In this document: piece after piece, positions 1-6,318 of the stretch
Position numbering within the stretch: position 1 is the stretch's first letter
How the letters are laid out: each line of letters starts with the position of its first letter
Source: an uncultured Oscillospiraceae bacterium
GTDB lineage: Bacteria; Bacillota; Clostridia; Oscillospirales; Oscillospiraceae
NCBI GenBank assembly: GCA_910584285.1
Contig: CAJTYK010000060.1
Span: 1 to 10,096 of the forward strand
Length of the DNA stretch: 10,096 bases
Direction of reading: 5' to 3'
Notes under the pieces: generated by a model
What the model was told of the DNA's origin: nothing
Database searches by the model: none
What the model saw: only the letters and a program-made list of their open reading frames with translations
Made by a program: the position numbers and the translations under genes

Positions 1-993
1 GCCCTGTGCGCCATGGCCATCGAGGGCATGGGCTTCCCGGTGGTGTCCCTGACGGGCTGGCAGGCGGGCTTCCGCACCAACTCCGGCTATGGCAACGCCC
101 GCATCAAGCGGGTGCAGGGGGAGCGCATCCGGGCGGAGCTGGACAAGCGGCGGATCGTCATCGTCACCGGCTTCCAGGGCTTGAACAAGTATGACGACAT
201 CACCACCCTGGGCCGGGGGGGCTCGGACACGTCGGCGGTGGCCATCGCCGCGGCGCTGAACGCCGACCTATGCCAGATCTACACCGACGTGGACGGCGTA
301 TACACCGCCGACCCGCGCCTGGTGCCCACCGCCCACAAGCTGGACGAGATCACCTATGACGAGATGCTGGAGCTGGCGACACTGGGCGCCCAGGTGCTCC
401 ACAACCGCTCGGTGGAAATGGCCAAGCGGTACGGCGTGAATCTGGAGGTGCTGTCCAGCTTCCAGAACAAGCCGGGTACAAAAGTGAAGGAGGTCGTCAC
501 GACCATGGAAAAATCCCACATCAGCGGCGTGGCCAAGGACAAGAACGTGGCCCGTCTGGCCCTGGTGGGCCTGGAGGACACCCCGGGCATCGCCTTCAAG
601 ATCTTCTCCCTGCTGGCCAAGAACAACGTGAACGTGGACATCATCCTCCAGTCCATCGGCCGCAGCGACACCAAAGACATCAGCTTCACCGTGGCCAAGG
701 CCGATATGGAGCAGGCCCGCCAGCTGCTGGAGGACAACCGGGCCAGCATCCGCTTCGACCATATCGACGTGTCCGACAACATCGCCAAGGTGTCCATCGT
801 GGGAGCTGGGATGATCAACAACCCCGGCGTGGCTGCGGCCATGTTCGAGGCCCTGTTCAACGCGGGGATCAACATTAACATGATTTCCACCAGTGAGATC
901 AAGGTGTCGGTGCTGGTGCACATCAGCGACGCGGATCGGGCGGTGCAGGTCATACACGACCGGTTTTACGATGAGTTCAACGGCGCGCAGTGA
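1..993 (+). CDS. lysC: aspartate kinase, 3' part (5' end outside window)
   Basis: Aspartokinase phosphorylates L-aspartate with ATP, the first step to lysine, threonine, methionine and diaminopimelate. The frame is open from base 1, so 330 residues are visible; about 70 N-terminal residues of a usual ~400-aa enzyme are missing. Visible residues 14-30 carry the family's VVSLTGWQAGFRT region, and 71-78 the GRGGSDTS nucleotide/substrate loop followed by TDVDGVYTADPR. The C-terminal half is two ACT domains (about residues 175-245 and 258-330), the allosteric module that binds lysine and/or threonine; INMISTSEIKVS in the second ACT is typical. No homoserine dehydrogenase domain follows, so the enzyme is monofunctional. 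A strong terminator lies 9 nt after the stop, so it is not co-transcribed with purA. The gene contains a likely internal start for a separate beta subunit (505). Identity is certain; the effector cannot be told from sequence. Confidence 0.96.
   Translation, partial: ALCAMAIEGMGFPVVSLTGWQAGFRTNSGYGNARIKRVQGERIRAELDKRRIVIVTGFQGLNKYDDITTLGRGGSDTSAVAIAAALNADLCQIYTDVDGVYTADPRLVPTAHKLDEITYDEMLELATLGAQVLHNRSVEMAKRYGVNLEVLSSFQNKPGTKVKEVVTTMEKSHISGVAKDKNVARLALVGLEDTPGIAFKIFSLLAKNNVNVDIILQSIGRSDTKDISFTVAKADMEQARQLLEDNRASIRFDHIDVSDNIAKVSIVGAGMINNPGVAAAMFEALFNAGININMISTSEIKVSVLVHISDADRAVQVIHDRFYDEFNGAQ
505..993 (+). other. probable internal in-frame start: aspartokinase beta subunit (two ACT domains)
   Basis: Inside lysC, AAGGAGGT (487-494) stands 10-11 nt before an in-frame ATG at 505 (protein MEKSHISGVAKDK...). 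Translation from here gives 162 residues made only of the two ACT domains. Bacillus subtilis aspartokinase II and Corynebacterium aspartokinase are alpha2beta2 enzymes whose beta subunit is made from an internal start of the same gene; the B. subtilis beta subunit is about the same length. A short palindrome, GGTCG-TCA-CGACC (492-504), lies exactly between the ribosome site and the ATG and would shorten their effective distance. The site and length are seen directly; use of the start is inferred from the family. Confidence 0.6.
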
Positions 994-1002
994 ACGCACC
1001 GG

Positions 1003-1032
1003 GGGGCCGGGCCGAAGGGCCCGGCCCCTTTT
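1003..1032 (+). terminator. rho-independent terminator after lysC
   Basis: A perfect 11-bp GC-only stem, GGGGCCGGGCC (1003-1013) with GGCCCGGCCCC (1018-1028), closes on a GAAG tetraloop and is followed by TTTT (1029-1032). It begins 9 nt after the lysC stop and separates lysC from purA. Confidence 0.88.
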
Positions 1033-1103
1033 GTCAGATGCGTTGTTTTGATACCGCGGGGCGGAATTTTGCCCGAATATTTGACAATCCCGGTGAAAAG
1101 GGG

Positions 1104-1132
1104 TTGCGAATCAGGGGGAACTACATTATAAT
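1104..1132 (+). promoter_or_regulatory. sigma-A-type promoter of purA
   Basis: TTGCGA (1104-1109) and a perfect TATAAT (1127-1132) are separated by 17 nt in an otherwise GC-rich stretch. The predicted start near 1139 leaves an untranslated leader of about 80 nt before purA. A TTGACA at 1081-1086 upstream has no matching -10 box. Confidence 0.75.
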
Positions 1133-1141
1133 AAATTTATT

Positions 1142-1213
1142 GGGCCAGTGTACGGCCCGCGATGCGCCGGAAAAGGCAGACGGCGCTGCCGCTGCGAATC
1201 CCGGCGCGGAGGG
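1142..1213 (+). promoter_or_regulatory. structured purA leader ending at the ribosome site
   Basis: The leader can form a small hairpin GGGCC (1142-1146)/GGCCC (1154-1158), then a nested structure: outer stem GCGCCGG (1164-1170) with CCGGCGC (1201-1207), inner stem GGCAG (1175-1179) with CTGCC (1186-1190). The outer stem ends at the base before the GGAGGG ribosome site (1208-1213), which lies 7 nt before the purA ATG. No purine-riboswitch core was recognised. The pairing is seen; a regulatory role is only suggested. Confidence 0.35.
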
Positions 1214-1220
1214 ATCAAGC

Positions 1221-2501
1221 ATGGTAAAAGCGATTGTAGGGGCAAACTGGGGCGACGAGGGCAAGGGCAAGATCACTGATCTGTTGGCCGAGACGTCCGA
1301 CGTGGTAGTGCGCTTTCAGGGGGGAGCCAACGCAGGCCACACTATCATCAACGATTATGGGCGTTTTGCGCTGCACATTCTACCCTCCGGCATCTTCTAT
1401 CCCCATATCACCAACGTCATCGGCAACGGAGTGGCGCTGGACGCCGCCAAGCTGGCGTCGGAGCTGCGGGAGATCACAGCTCAGGGCGTGCCCGCCCCCA
1501 GGCTGATTCTGTCGGAACGGGCACAGCTGCTCATGCCCTACCATGTCCTCCAGGACGGGTATGAGGAGGAGCGGCTGGGCGGCAGGGCCTTCGGCTCTAC
1601 CAAGAGCGGAATTGCCCCGTTTTATTCGGATAAATACGCCAAAACGGGCATTCAGGTGTGCGACCTCTTTGACGAGGATCGGCTGTGGGATCGCCTGAGT
1701 CGGGCGGTGGAGCTGAAAAACGTCCTGTTTGAGCACCTGTATCACAAGCCCCCCCTGGACGTGAAGGCGCTGTACGACCAGCTTTTGGGCTATCGGGAGC
1801 TGCTCCGGCCCTATGTGGGCGATGCGGTGGGCTTCCTCCATCAGGCGCTGAAGGAGGGCAAGACCGTGCTGCTGGAGGGGCAGCTGGGCTCCATGAAGGA
1901 TCCGGATCTGGGCATCGTTCCCATGACCACCTCGTCCCACACCCTGGCGGGCTACGGCTGCGTGGGGGCCCCGGTGCCCCCCACCGCCATTGAGGACGTG
2001 ATCTGCGTCACCAAGGCATATTCCTCCAGCGTGGGCTCCAGTACCGAGCCCTTTGTCAGCGAACTCACCGGTCCCGAGGGGGATGAGCTGCGCCGCCGGG
2101 GAGGCGACAGGGGCGAGTTTGGTGCCACTACGGGCCGGCCCCGCCGGGTGGGCTGGTTCGACGCGGTGGCCACCAAATATGGCTGCATGGTGCAGGGTGC
2201 CACCCAGGTGGCCCTGACCTGCCTGGATGTGCTGGGCTATTTGGACGAGATCAAGGTGTGCGTGGGCTATGAGATCGACGGCCAGGTGACGGACGTGTTT
2301 CCCACCACCCCCCGGCTTCTGCGGGCCAGGCCCGTGTTTGAGACCCTGCCCGGCTGGAAGGCCGATGTGCGGGGGATCACGGACTATGACAAGCTGCCTG
2401 CCAATGCCCGGGCCTACGTGGAGTTCCTGGAGGAGCGGATTGGGGTGCCCATTAAGATTGTGTCCACCGGGCCCAAACGCCACGAGATCGCCCTGCGGTA
2501 A
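1221..2501 (+). CDS. purA: adenylosuccinate synthetase
   Basis: PurA joins IMP and aspartate using GTP to make adenylosuccinate, the committed step to AMP. The ATG at 1221 is chosen because GGAGGG lies 7 nt upstream and the protein then begins MVKAIVGANWGDEGKGK, the family's N-terminal P-loop (residues 11-17, catalytic D12), followed by GGANAGHT with catalytic H40. The open frame runs upstream to 990, but that stretch holds the lysC terminator and the purA promoter. GATTGRPRR-GWFD and STGP are also conserved, and 426 aa is normal. It is the divergent clostridial form: the IMP-binding GAQG loop reads EGQLG (219-223), GTTGRGIGPAYEDK becomes GSTKSGIAPFYSDK (from 125), and the guanine motif TKLD reads TCLD (333-336). 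The essential P-loop and histidine are intact, so it is most likely active. It is transcribed from its own promoter. Confidence 0.95.
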   Translation: MVKAIVGANWGDEGKGKITDLLAETSDVVVRFQGGANAGHTIINDYGRFALHILPSGIFYPHITNVIGNGVALDAAKLASELREITAQGVPAPRLILSERAQLLMPYHVLQDGYEEERLGGRAFGSTKSGIAPFYSDKYAKTGIQVCDLFDEDRLWDRLSRAVELKNVLFEHLYHKPPLDVKALYDQLLGYRELLRPYVGDAVGFLHQALKEGKTVLLEGQLGSMKDPDLGIVPMTTSSHTLAGYGCVGAPVPPTAIEDVICVTKAYSSSVGSSTEPFVSELTGPEGDELRRRGGDRGEFGATTGRPRRVGWFDAVATKYGCMVQGATQVALTCLDVLGYLDEIKVCVGYEIDGQVTDVFPTTPRLLRARPVFETLPGWKADVRGITDYDKLPANARAYVEFLEERIGVPIKIVSTGPKRHEIALR

Positions 2502-2512
2502 ACACAGAGAAA

Positions 2513-2552
2513 CAGACCCGCCCGTACCGTGGGCGGGCCTGTCCTTTACAGG
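2513..2552 (+). terminator. weak terminator / leader hairpin between purA and the next gene
   Basis: CCCGCCC (2517-2523) pairs with GGGCGGG (2531-2537), extended below by CAG/CTG. The following tract (TCCTTTAC) is poor in T, so termination is probably partial. Directly after it CCTGT (2538-2542) can pair with ACAGG (2548-2552), which covers the start of the GGAGG ribosome site of the 2563 gene. The CTG at 2539-2541 is shared by both pairings, so they compete. Confidence 0.45.
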
Positions 2553-2562
2553 AGGAATGACC

Positions 2563-4128
2563 ATGACGCTGTACGAGAAATATTGCGGGCTGGACATGGA
2601 CTTTTCCCGGCTGGGTCTGGAGCGGGGGGATGCCGAGGGCGGCTACTTCTGCGACCCCGTGGGGGCAAAAGTCATCGGTTGGGCAGGGGTGGACGGGATC
2701 CACTGCTGCTTTGTGGAGGGCTTTGGGGACATGGTGTTTGCCGTCAGTCCCGCCAATGGGCCGGGGGAGTACGTCCACCCGCTGGCCAGGAATTTTGAGG
2801 ACTTCCTGCGGCTGGTATTGGCCTGCGGCGGCGTGGACGCCATGGAGCAGGCGTGGATGTGGAATCGGGGGGAGTTCGACGCCTTCCTGGAGACCTATCC
2901 CCCCGACGCGGAGCAGCGGACTGTGCTGGACGGGCTGGCGGTGGCGCTGGCCCTCACCCCCATGGACGATCCCTACGGGTATCTCAAGGAGGTGCAGGAT
3001 TCCTTTGACTACGGGGCGCTGAAGTTCAGCGACGAGTATGATGATCTGGTGGGCAAGCCGGAGCCGGATACCCCGCCGGAGAAGCCGGAGTGGGCGGTAT
3101 ATTACGAGGGCGGCTTCGGCCGCCACTGGGGCCACGACAGGCCGGGACAGGAGATCCCTGTCCACAAAACCTTTGCCTGGGGCGGCAAAACCTGGCACAT
3201 CCCGGCGGTGTACGCCTGCGGGAAGGGGCTGGTGGTGGATCTGTGCGTGGAGATCGACCCCGGAGAGCTGTGGGCATTCCAAGAGAAGTGGGCGTGGGCG
3301 GAGGGGGACAGGCCCCTCACCCCGGAGGATAGGGATCGGCGGGAGGCCGAAAACCTCATGAACCTGGACTACAGGCCCAAGGTGACGGTGAACGGCAGGG
3401 CGCTGGGGGGACGGAGCGGCCGCGGCTCCGGCTGGATGCCTATGTACCTCCGCCCCGAGGACTGCCGCGGGGCGTATAACCAGCAGGACTGGGAATGCCT
3501 CTGGCTGATGGAACACTACGGCTTTGACCCTGAAAAGGGGTGGATGTTCTGGCGGGACTCCTTTCCCTGGGCTACCAAGGCCAAACCGGTGGTGAAAACC
3601 ATTACCCTGGCCCTGGAGCGGGAGCCGGCTGCCGTCCCCGGCCCCCGGTTCACCGTGTCCGGGGCGGGAGACAGCGTGGACTTCACCAATCCCATCACCG
3701 GGCAGAGCCACACGCTCCGGGTGGTGGCGTATGAGGCCCAGGAGATGGATATGTCCGACCTGCCGGATTCGGAGGGCTGGGACTATCCCTCCCACTGCAC
3801 CTTTATGACCTACACCGTGGAGCCGGAGCTGCCCCGGAAGGCGCTGACCGTTCAGGACGTGGAGCATGGGGATCGGCCCAGGCCCAAGCCGCTGGACGCC
3901 ATCGGGGGAGCGGACGGTTCCGCGGCCTGCTCCATCGGGATCATCGGCGGGTCAGATGGGCCCACGTCCATCTTGGTGGCCTGCGGCAGGGGCTGGCTGG
4001 ACTCCGACCCGCCCCAGCTCCGTTCGGCCTGTTCCGCCCTGCGGTTCGCGCCGGCGGAGAGTGTCCAGTGGCGTACCGTCTTTCGGGAGCTGGCCCCGGA
4101 CGGGGTGACGGTGGAGCTGCTGCCCTGA
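2563..4128 (+). CDS. uncharacterised protein, 521 aa, with an IIGGSDGPT motif near the C-terminus
   Basis: I do not recognise a firm family. The start at 2563 has GGAGG (2551-2555) 7 nt upstream; the ATG at 2557 is too close to that site. There is no signal peptide or transmembrane segment, and Trp, Tyr and acidic residues are frequent, which suggests a soluble cytoplasmic protein. The N-terminal ~170 residues (IGWAGVDGIHCCFVEGFG, then VHPLARNFEDFLRLVLACGG) resemble SUKH/SMI1-type or related Firmicutes proteins of unknown role, a weak impression only. A second region starts near residue 178 (WAVYYEGGFG, WHIPAVYACGKGLVVDLCVE). Residues 457-473 are SIGIIGGSDGPTSILVA, like the conserved loop of sodium-pumping decarboxylase beta subunits, although the surrounding membrane helices are absent. 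It follows purA by 61 nt and may share its transcript through a weak terminator. Confidence 0.85.
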   Translation: MTLYEKYCGLDMDFSRLGLERGDAEGGYFCDPVGAKVIGWAGVDGIHCCFVEGFGDMVFAVSPANGPGEYVHPLARNFEDFLRLVLACGGVDAMEQAWMWNRGEFDAFLETYPPDAEQRTVLDGLAVALALTPMDDPYGYLKEVQDSFDYGALKFSDEYDDLVGKPEPDTPPEKPEWAVYYEGGFGRHWGHDRPGQEIPVHKTFAWGGKTWHIPAVYACGKGLVVDLCVEIDPGELWAFQEKWAWAEGDRPLTPEDRDRREAENLMNLDYRPKVTVNGRALGGRSGRGSGWMPMYLRPEDCRGAYNQQDWECLWLMEHYGFDPEKGWMFWRDSFPWATKAKPVVKTITLALEREPAAVPGPRFTVSGAGDSVDFTNPITGQSHTLRVVAYEAQEMDMSDLPDSEGWDYPSHCTFMTYTVEPELPRKALTVQDVEHGDRPRPKPLDAIGGADGSAACSIGIIGGSDGPTSILVACGRGWLDSDPPQLRSACSALRFAPAESVQWRTVFRELAPDGVTVELLP

Positions 4129-4144
4129 GTTGGAACATATAGTA

Positions 4145-4178
4145 AAAGCGGGCGGATCCGGTTAGATCCGCCCGCTTT
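4145..4178. terminator. bidirectional terminator between convergent genes
   Basis: A perfect 14-bp inverted repeat, AAAGCGGGCGGATC (4145-4158) and GATCCGCCCGCTTT (4165-4178), with a 6-nt loop. A-rich and T-rich arms at the stem base give a T-run on both strands (longer on the minus strand, CTTTTACT). It sits 16 nt after the stop at 4128 and downstream of the convergent antiporter, so it can serve both. Confidence 0.85.
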
Positions 4179-4202
4179 CACAATCGTTACAACAGGTTCC
4201 AT

Positions 4203-4307
4203 GGACCACCCAATTCCGTCACCGTAGCGAAACGGAACAGCTTCAGCCCCCGTCCGTAGCGAGCTTCAAGCTCTTTTTGGTTACTTTTTCTCTCGAGAAA
4301 AAGTAAC
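4203..4307. repeat. candidate intergenic palindromic repeat element
   Basis: This 105-nt stretch has several self-complementary units: TCCGT...ACGGA around 4215-4236, GAGCTT-C-AAGCTC (4261-4273), and a long palindrome GTTACTTTTTCTC (4280-4292) / GAGAAAAAGTAAC (4295-4307) with only TC between. CGTAGCGA occurs twice. The last palindrome begins at the base after the antiporter stop codon and may also act as its first terminator or 3' stabiliser. Packed hairpins in a non-coding gap resemble dispersed bacterial repeats, but no second copy lies in this window, so the repeat status is unproven. Confidence 0.4.
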
Positions 4308-5597
4308 TCAGCCGTTGAGGTTGACGGGCTTGCGGGGCTCGTTCTTTTTCCGGGCGTTGGTTTTGCCCTCTGTCCGAATCTCGCCCGCAGCGATGAGGGA
4401 GCGCTTGGTCAGCGCTGGACCCACCAGCTCGTACACCAGCACGGAGAACAGCACCACGCTGCGCACCATGGCGCCGTCGGACAGCTGCTGAGCGGTGAGG
4501 GCCATGCCCAGCGCGACCCCCGCCTGGGGCAGCAGGGTGATACCCAGGTGCTTTTTGATGCTGTCGCTGCAGTGGGTGAGGGCGCAGCTGCCATAAGCCC
4601 CCAGATACTTGCCCAGAGAACGGGCCGCAATATAGATTACGCCAATGAGCAGCACCGCCGGATTGGCCAAGATGCTCAGATTCAGCTCCGCGCCGGACAG
4701 CACGAAGAACAGGACGAACAAGGGGGCCGTCCAGCCGTCCACCCGGCCCATCAGCTCCTCGGAAAAGTCGCAGATATTGCAGAAGATGGTGCCGGTCATC
4801 ATGCACACCAGCAACAGGCTGAAGCCACAGTGGACGCTGCCTACCTCAAACTCCACCATAGATAGCCCCACGGTGAGCAACACAAAGCCGATGGAGATGG
4901 ACAGACGCTTGCTGCGGGAGTGGAAGAACTTCTCCACCCAGAACAGTACCCAGCCCGCAAGGGCGCCCAGGGCCAGAGACAGGACGATCTCGATCACCGG
5001 CTCCACCAGCACGGTGACGATGGAGATGGCGCCGCTCTCCAGGGCAGAGGCTACCCCGAAGGAGGCGGAGAACAGCACCAACCCTACCGCGTCGTCAATG
5101 GCCACCACCAGCAGCAGTAACTGGGTGAGGGGGCCGTCCGCCTTGTACTGCCGCACCACCATCAGGGTGGCGGCGGGAGCGGTGGCGGCAGCGATGGCAC
5201 CCAGGGTGATAGCGGAGGAGATGGAGATCAGCGCGGGGTTGACAAAATGCAGGACAATGAGGGCGGCATCCACCAGGGCGGTGGTGACCACAGCCTGGAG
5301 AATGCCCACGGTAATGGCCTGCTTACCCATACTTTTGAGCTGCTCCAGCCGAAATTCGTTTCCGATAGTAAAAGCGATAAAGCCCAGAGCTACCTGGGAC
5401 ACGATGTCCAAGGAGGCCACCTCCTCGGCGGAGTTGAAGCCCAGCTGGAACAGATTCAGCGCGCCGATGCAGTAGGGGCCCAGCAGTAGGCCGGTGATCA
5501 GATAAGCGGTGACGGCCGGCAGATTGAGTTTTTTGGCCAGCCGGGACATGAGCAGACCGCCCACCAAGGAGAGGGAGAGCTGGAGCAGGATTTGCAT
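4308..5597 (-). CDS. cation:proton antiporter, CPA2 family (NapA/GerN/Kef-like membrane part)
   Basis: A 429-aa inner-membrane protein of about 12-13 hydrophobic segments, of the type that exchanges Na+ or K+ for protons and serves pH and salt balance. The N-terminus has the family pattern LNLPAVTAYLITGLLLGP. Residues 138-145 are ATAPAATL, and residues 168-169 are the paired aspartates in VVAIDDAVGL; a DD pair marks electrogenic CPA2 exchangers. No TrkA-N/RCK domain follows, only a basic tail (KTNARKKNEPRK). The ATG at 5597 is chosen because GAGGTG lies 5 nt upstream (5608-5603); the earlier in-frame ATG at 5666 overlaps the -35 box of its promoter. It stands alone, convergent with the 2563 gene and divergent from tRNA-Arg. 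The transported ion cannot be told from sequence. Confidence 0.9.
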   Translation of the reverse strand: MQILLQLSLSLVGGLLMSRLAKKLNLPAVTAYLITGLLLGPYCIGALNLFQLGFNSAEEVASLDIVSQVALGFIAFTIGNEFRLEQLKSMGKQAITVGILQAVVTTALVDAALIVLHFVNPALISISSAITLGAIAAATAPAATLMVVRQYKADGPLTQLLLLVVAIDDAVGLVLFSASFGVASALESGAISIVTVLVEPVIEIVLSLALGALAGWVLFWVEKFFHSRSKRLSISIGFVLLTVGLSMVEFEVGSVHCGFSLLLVCMMTGTIFCNICDFSEELMGRVDGWTAPLFVLFFVLSGAELNLSILANPAVLLIGVIYIAARSLGKYLGAYGSCALTHCSDSIKKHLGITLLPQAGVALGMALTAQQLSDGAMVRSVVLFSVLVYELVGPALTKRSLIAAGEIRTEGKTNARKKNEPRKPVNLNG

Positions 5598-5637
5598 AAT
5601 GGCACCTCGCAAGTTTGACATAAAATGAGCGAAGTGT

Positions 5638-5666
5638 AATATAGCATCCCGGAGGTCAAACCGCAA
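5638..5666 (-). promoter_or_regulatory. promoter of the antiporter gene
   Basis: Read on the minus strand, TTGCGG (5666-5661) and TATATT (5643-5638) are 17 nt apart. Transcription would start near 5631, giving a leader of about 34 nt that holds the GAGGTG ribosome site. This supports the ATG at 5597 over the one at 5666. Confidence 0.65.
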
Positions 5667-5730
5667 TACGAAATTTCACCAAAAAACAGAGGCCTGGAGT
5701 GGAAACACTTGGGAAGCTTTTTCGAAAAAC

Positions 5731-5755
5731 AGTAAAATTTCTGCTAAATTTTACT
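5731..5755. repeat. perfect 10-bp inverted repeat between divergent promoters
   Basis: AGTAAAATTT (5731-5740) and AAATTTTACT (5746-5755) are separated by CTGCT. The right arm touches the -35 box of the tRNA promoter. AAAATTTCTG also recurs as a direct repeat about 32 nt later, roughly three helical turns. It may be an operator or an AT-rich UP-type element; there is no direct evidence for either. Confidence 0.5.
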
Positions 5756-5783
5756 TTACAAACGGAAAAATTTCTGGTATACT
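5755..5783 (+). promoter_or_regulatory. promoter of tRNA-Arg
   Basis: TTTACA (5755-5760), 17 nt, TATACT (5778-5783), with a very AT-rich upstream region that could act as an UP element. The predicted start near 5790 leaves about 12 nt before the mature tRNA. Confidence 0.75.
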
Positions 5784-5801
5784 ACGTAAGCACGATGAGA
5801 T

Positions 5802-5878
5802 GCGCCCGTAGTTCAATTGGATAGAGCGTCAGATTCCGGTTCTGAATGTTGGGGGTTCGAGTCCCTTCGGGCGTACCA
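5802..5878 (+). tRNA. tRNA-Arg (anticodon CCG)
   Basis: The 77-nt sequence folds as a full cloverleaf: acceptor GCGCCCG/CGGGCGT (G-U at 1-72), T8-A9, D stem GTTC/GAGC, anticodon stem TCAGA/TCTGA around loop TTCCGGT, T arm with loop TTCGAGT, discriminator A and encoded CCA. Anticodon CCG reads the CGG arginine codon, useful in this GC-rich genome. It has its own promoter and terminator. The phage-derived region begins soon after its 3' end, a common integration site, but no second copy of the 3' end is visible here. Confidence 0.96.
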
Positions 5879-5881
5879 CGC

Positions 5882-5930
5882 AGAAACACCTGCAAACCGT
5901 TGGTATCAGCGGTTTGCAGGTGTTTCTTTA
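5882..5930 (+). terminator. strong terminator of tRNA-Arg
   Basis: A perfect 18-bp inverted repeat (5882-5899 with 5910-5927), core ACACCTGCAAACCG, around a 10-nt loop and followed by TTTCTTTA. It starts 3 nt after the encoded CCA. The A-rich left foot lets it also stop minus-strand transcripts coming from the phage cassette. Confidence 0.9.
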
Positions 5931-6071
5931 TGCCGTGCTCCGCCCAATCAGACGGCAGTTTTTGACCGAATATGGCGGTTTTGGTGGTGGAAAAGGCGGT
6001 GGAAAAACTCCTACCATTCCCCGCAAAGCGACGCATTGAAAAGATTCCATGCCTCGCTTTTTGTCCACCGC
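5931..6071. other. non-coding gap between tRNA and phage cassette, with one hairpin
   Basis: No gene with a ribosome site was found. GGTGGAAAA occurs twice (5986 and 5998). A hairpin AAAGCGA-c-GCAT (6025-6036) with ATGC-c-TCGCTTT (6049-6060) is followed on the plus strand by TT only, and lies just past the stop of the 6072 gene, so it may mark the 3' end of the phage transcript. No duplicate of the tRNA 3' end (attachment core) was seen. Confidence 0.5.
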
Positions 6072-6317
6072 CTACGGGTGCACCGCGGGCTTGGCCGGCT
6101 CCATGTGGCTGGCGTTGGACGTGTGCTCCGCATAACCCATATGCTCCTTGTGATCCCAGTGCTCCTCCTCGGCCTCGTCCGGGTGGAGCCGACACAGCGC
6201 GTAATACGCGCCGCCCAGTGAGTCCAGGTTGCGGATGCTCTCCATGGTCAGCGGCTGGCTGCCCTCCTGCTCGATCATCTCCAGCAGCTCATGCTTGTTG
6301 TGCTTTACCTGCATCAT
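6072..6317 (-). CDS. small hypothetical phage protein, 81 aa, His-rich C-terminus
   Basis: Function unknown. The start at 6317 has AAGGAGG (6330-6324) 6 nt upstream, lying inside the end of the 115-aa gene; one base separates that gene's TGA from this ATG, so the two are translationally coupled. The first ~45 residues are a plausible small helical domain (NKHELLEMIEQEG...SIRNLDSLGGAYYALCRL). The tail is hydrophilic and holds nine histidines in 81 residues, spaced as in EEHWDHKEHMGYAEHTSNASH, which could bind metal or be a disordered linker. It is the last gene of the minus-strand cassette. Confidence 0.75.
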   Translation of the reverse strand: MMQVKHNKHELLEMIEQEGSQPLTMESIRNLDSLGGAYYALCRLHPDEAEEEHWDHKEHMGYAEHTSNASHMEPAKPAVHP

Positions 6318-6318
6318 G

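Noticed and set aside
990..1220. Upstream extension of the purA frame to 990
   Set aside because: It contains the lysC terminator and the purA promoter, and a well-placed ribosome site and canonical N-terminus support 1221.
1380..2597. 405-aa minus-strand ORF over purA
   Set aside because: Shadow of a GC-rich gene; His/Gly/Pro/Leu-rich, no ribosome site or recognisable domain.
2452..3867. 471-aa minus-strand ORF over the 521-aa gene
   Set aside because: Antisense shadow with skewed composition; the plus-strand gene has the ribosome site and normal composition.
4645..5475. 276-aa plus-strand ORF over the antiporter
   Set aside because: Ser/Thr/Ala-rich mirror of a membrane protein; the minus frame has the conserved motifs and promoter.
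5782..6195. 137-aa minus-strand ORF containing GTPEGTRTPN
   Set aside because: Antisense translation of the tRNA and its terminator, a well-known source of false protein annotations.
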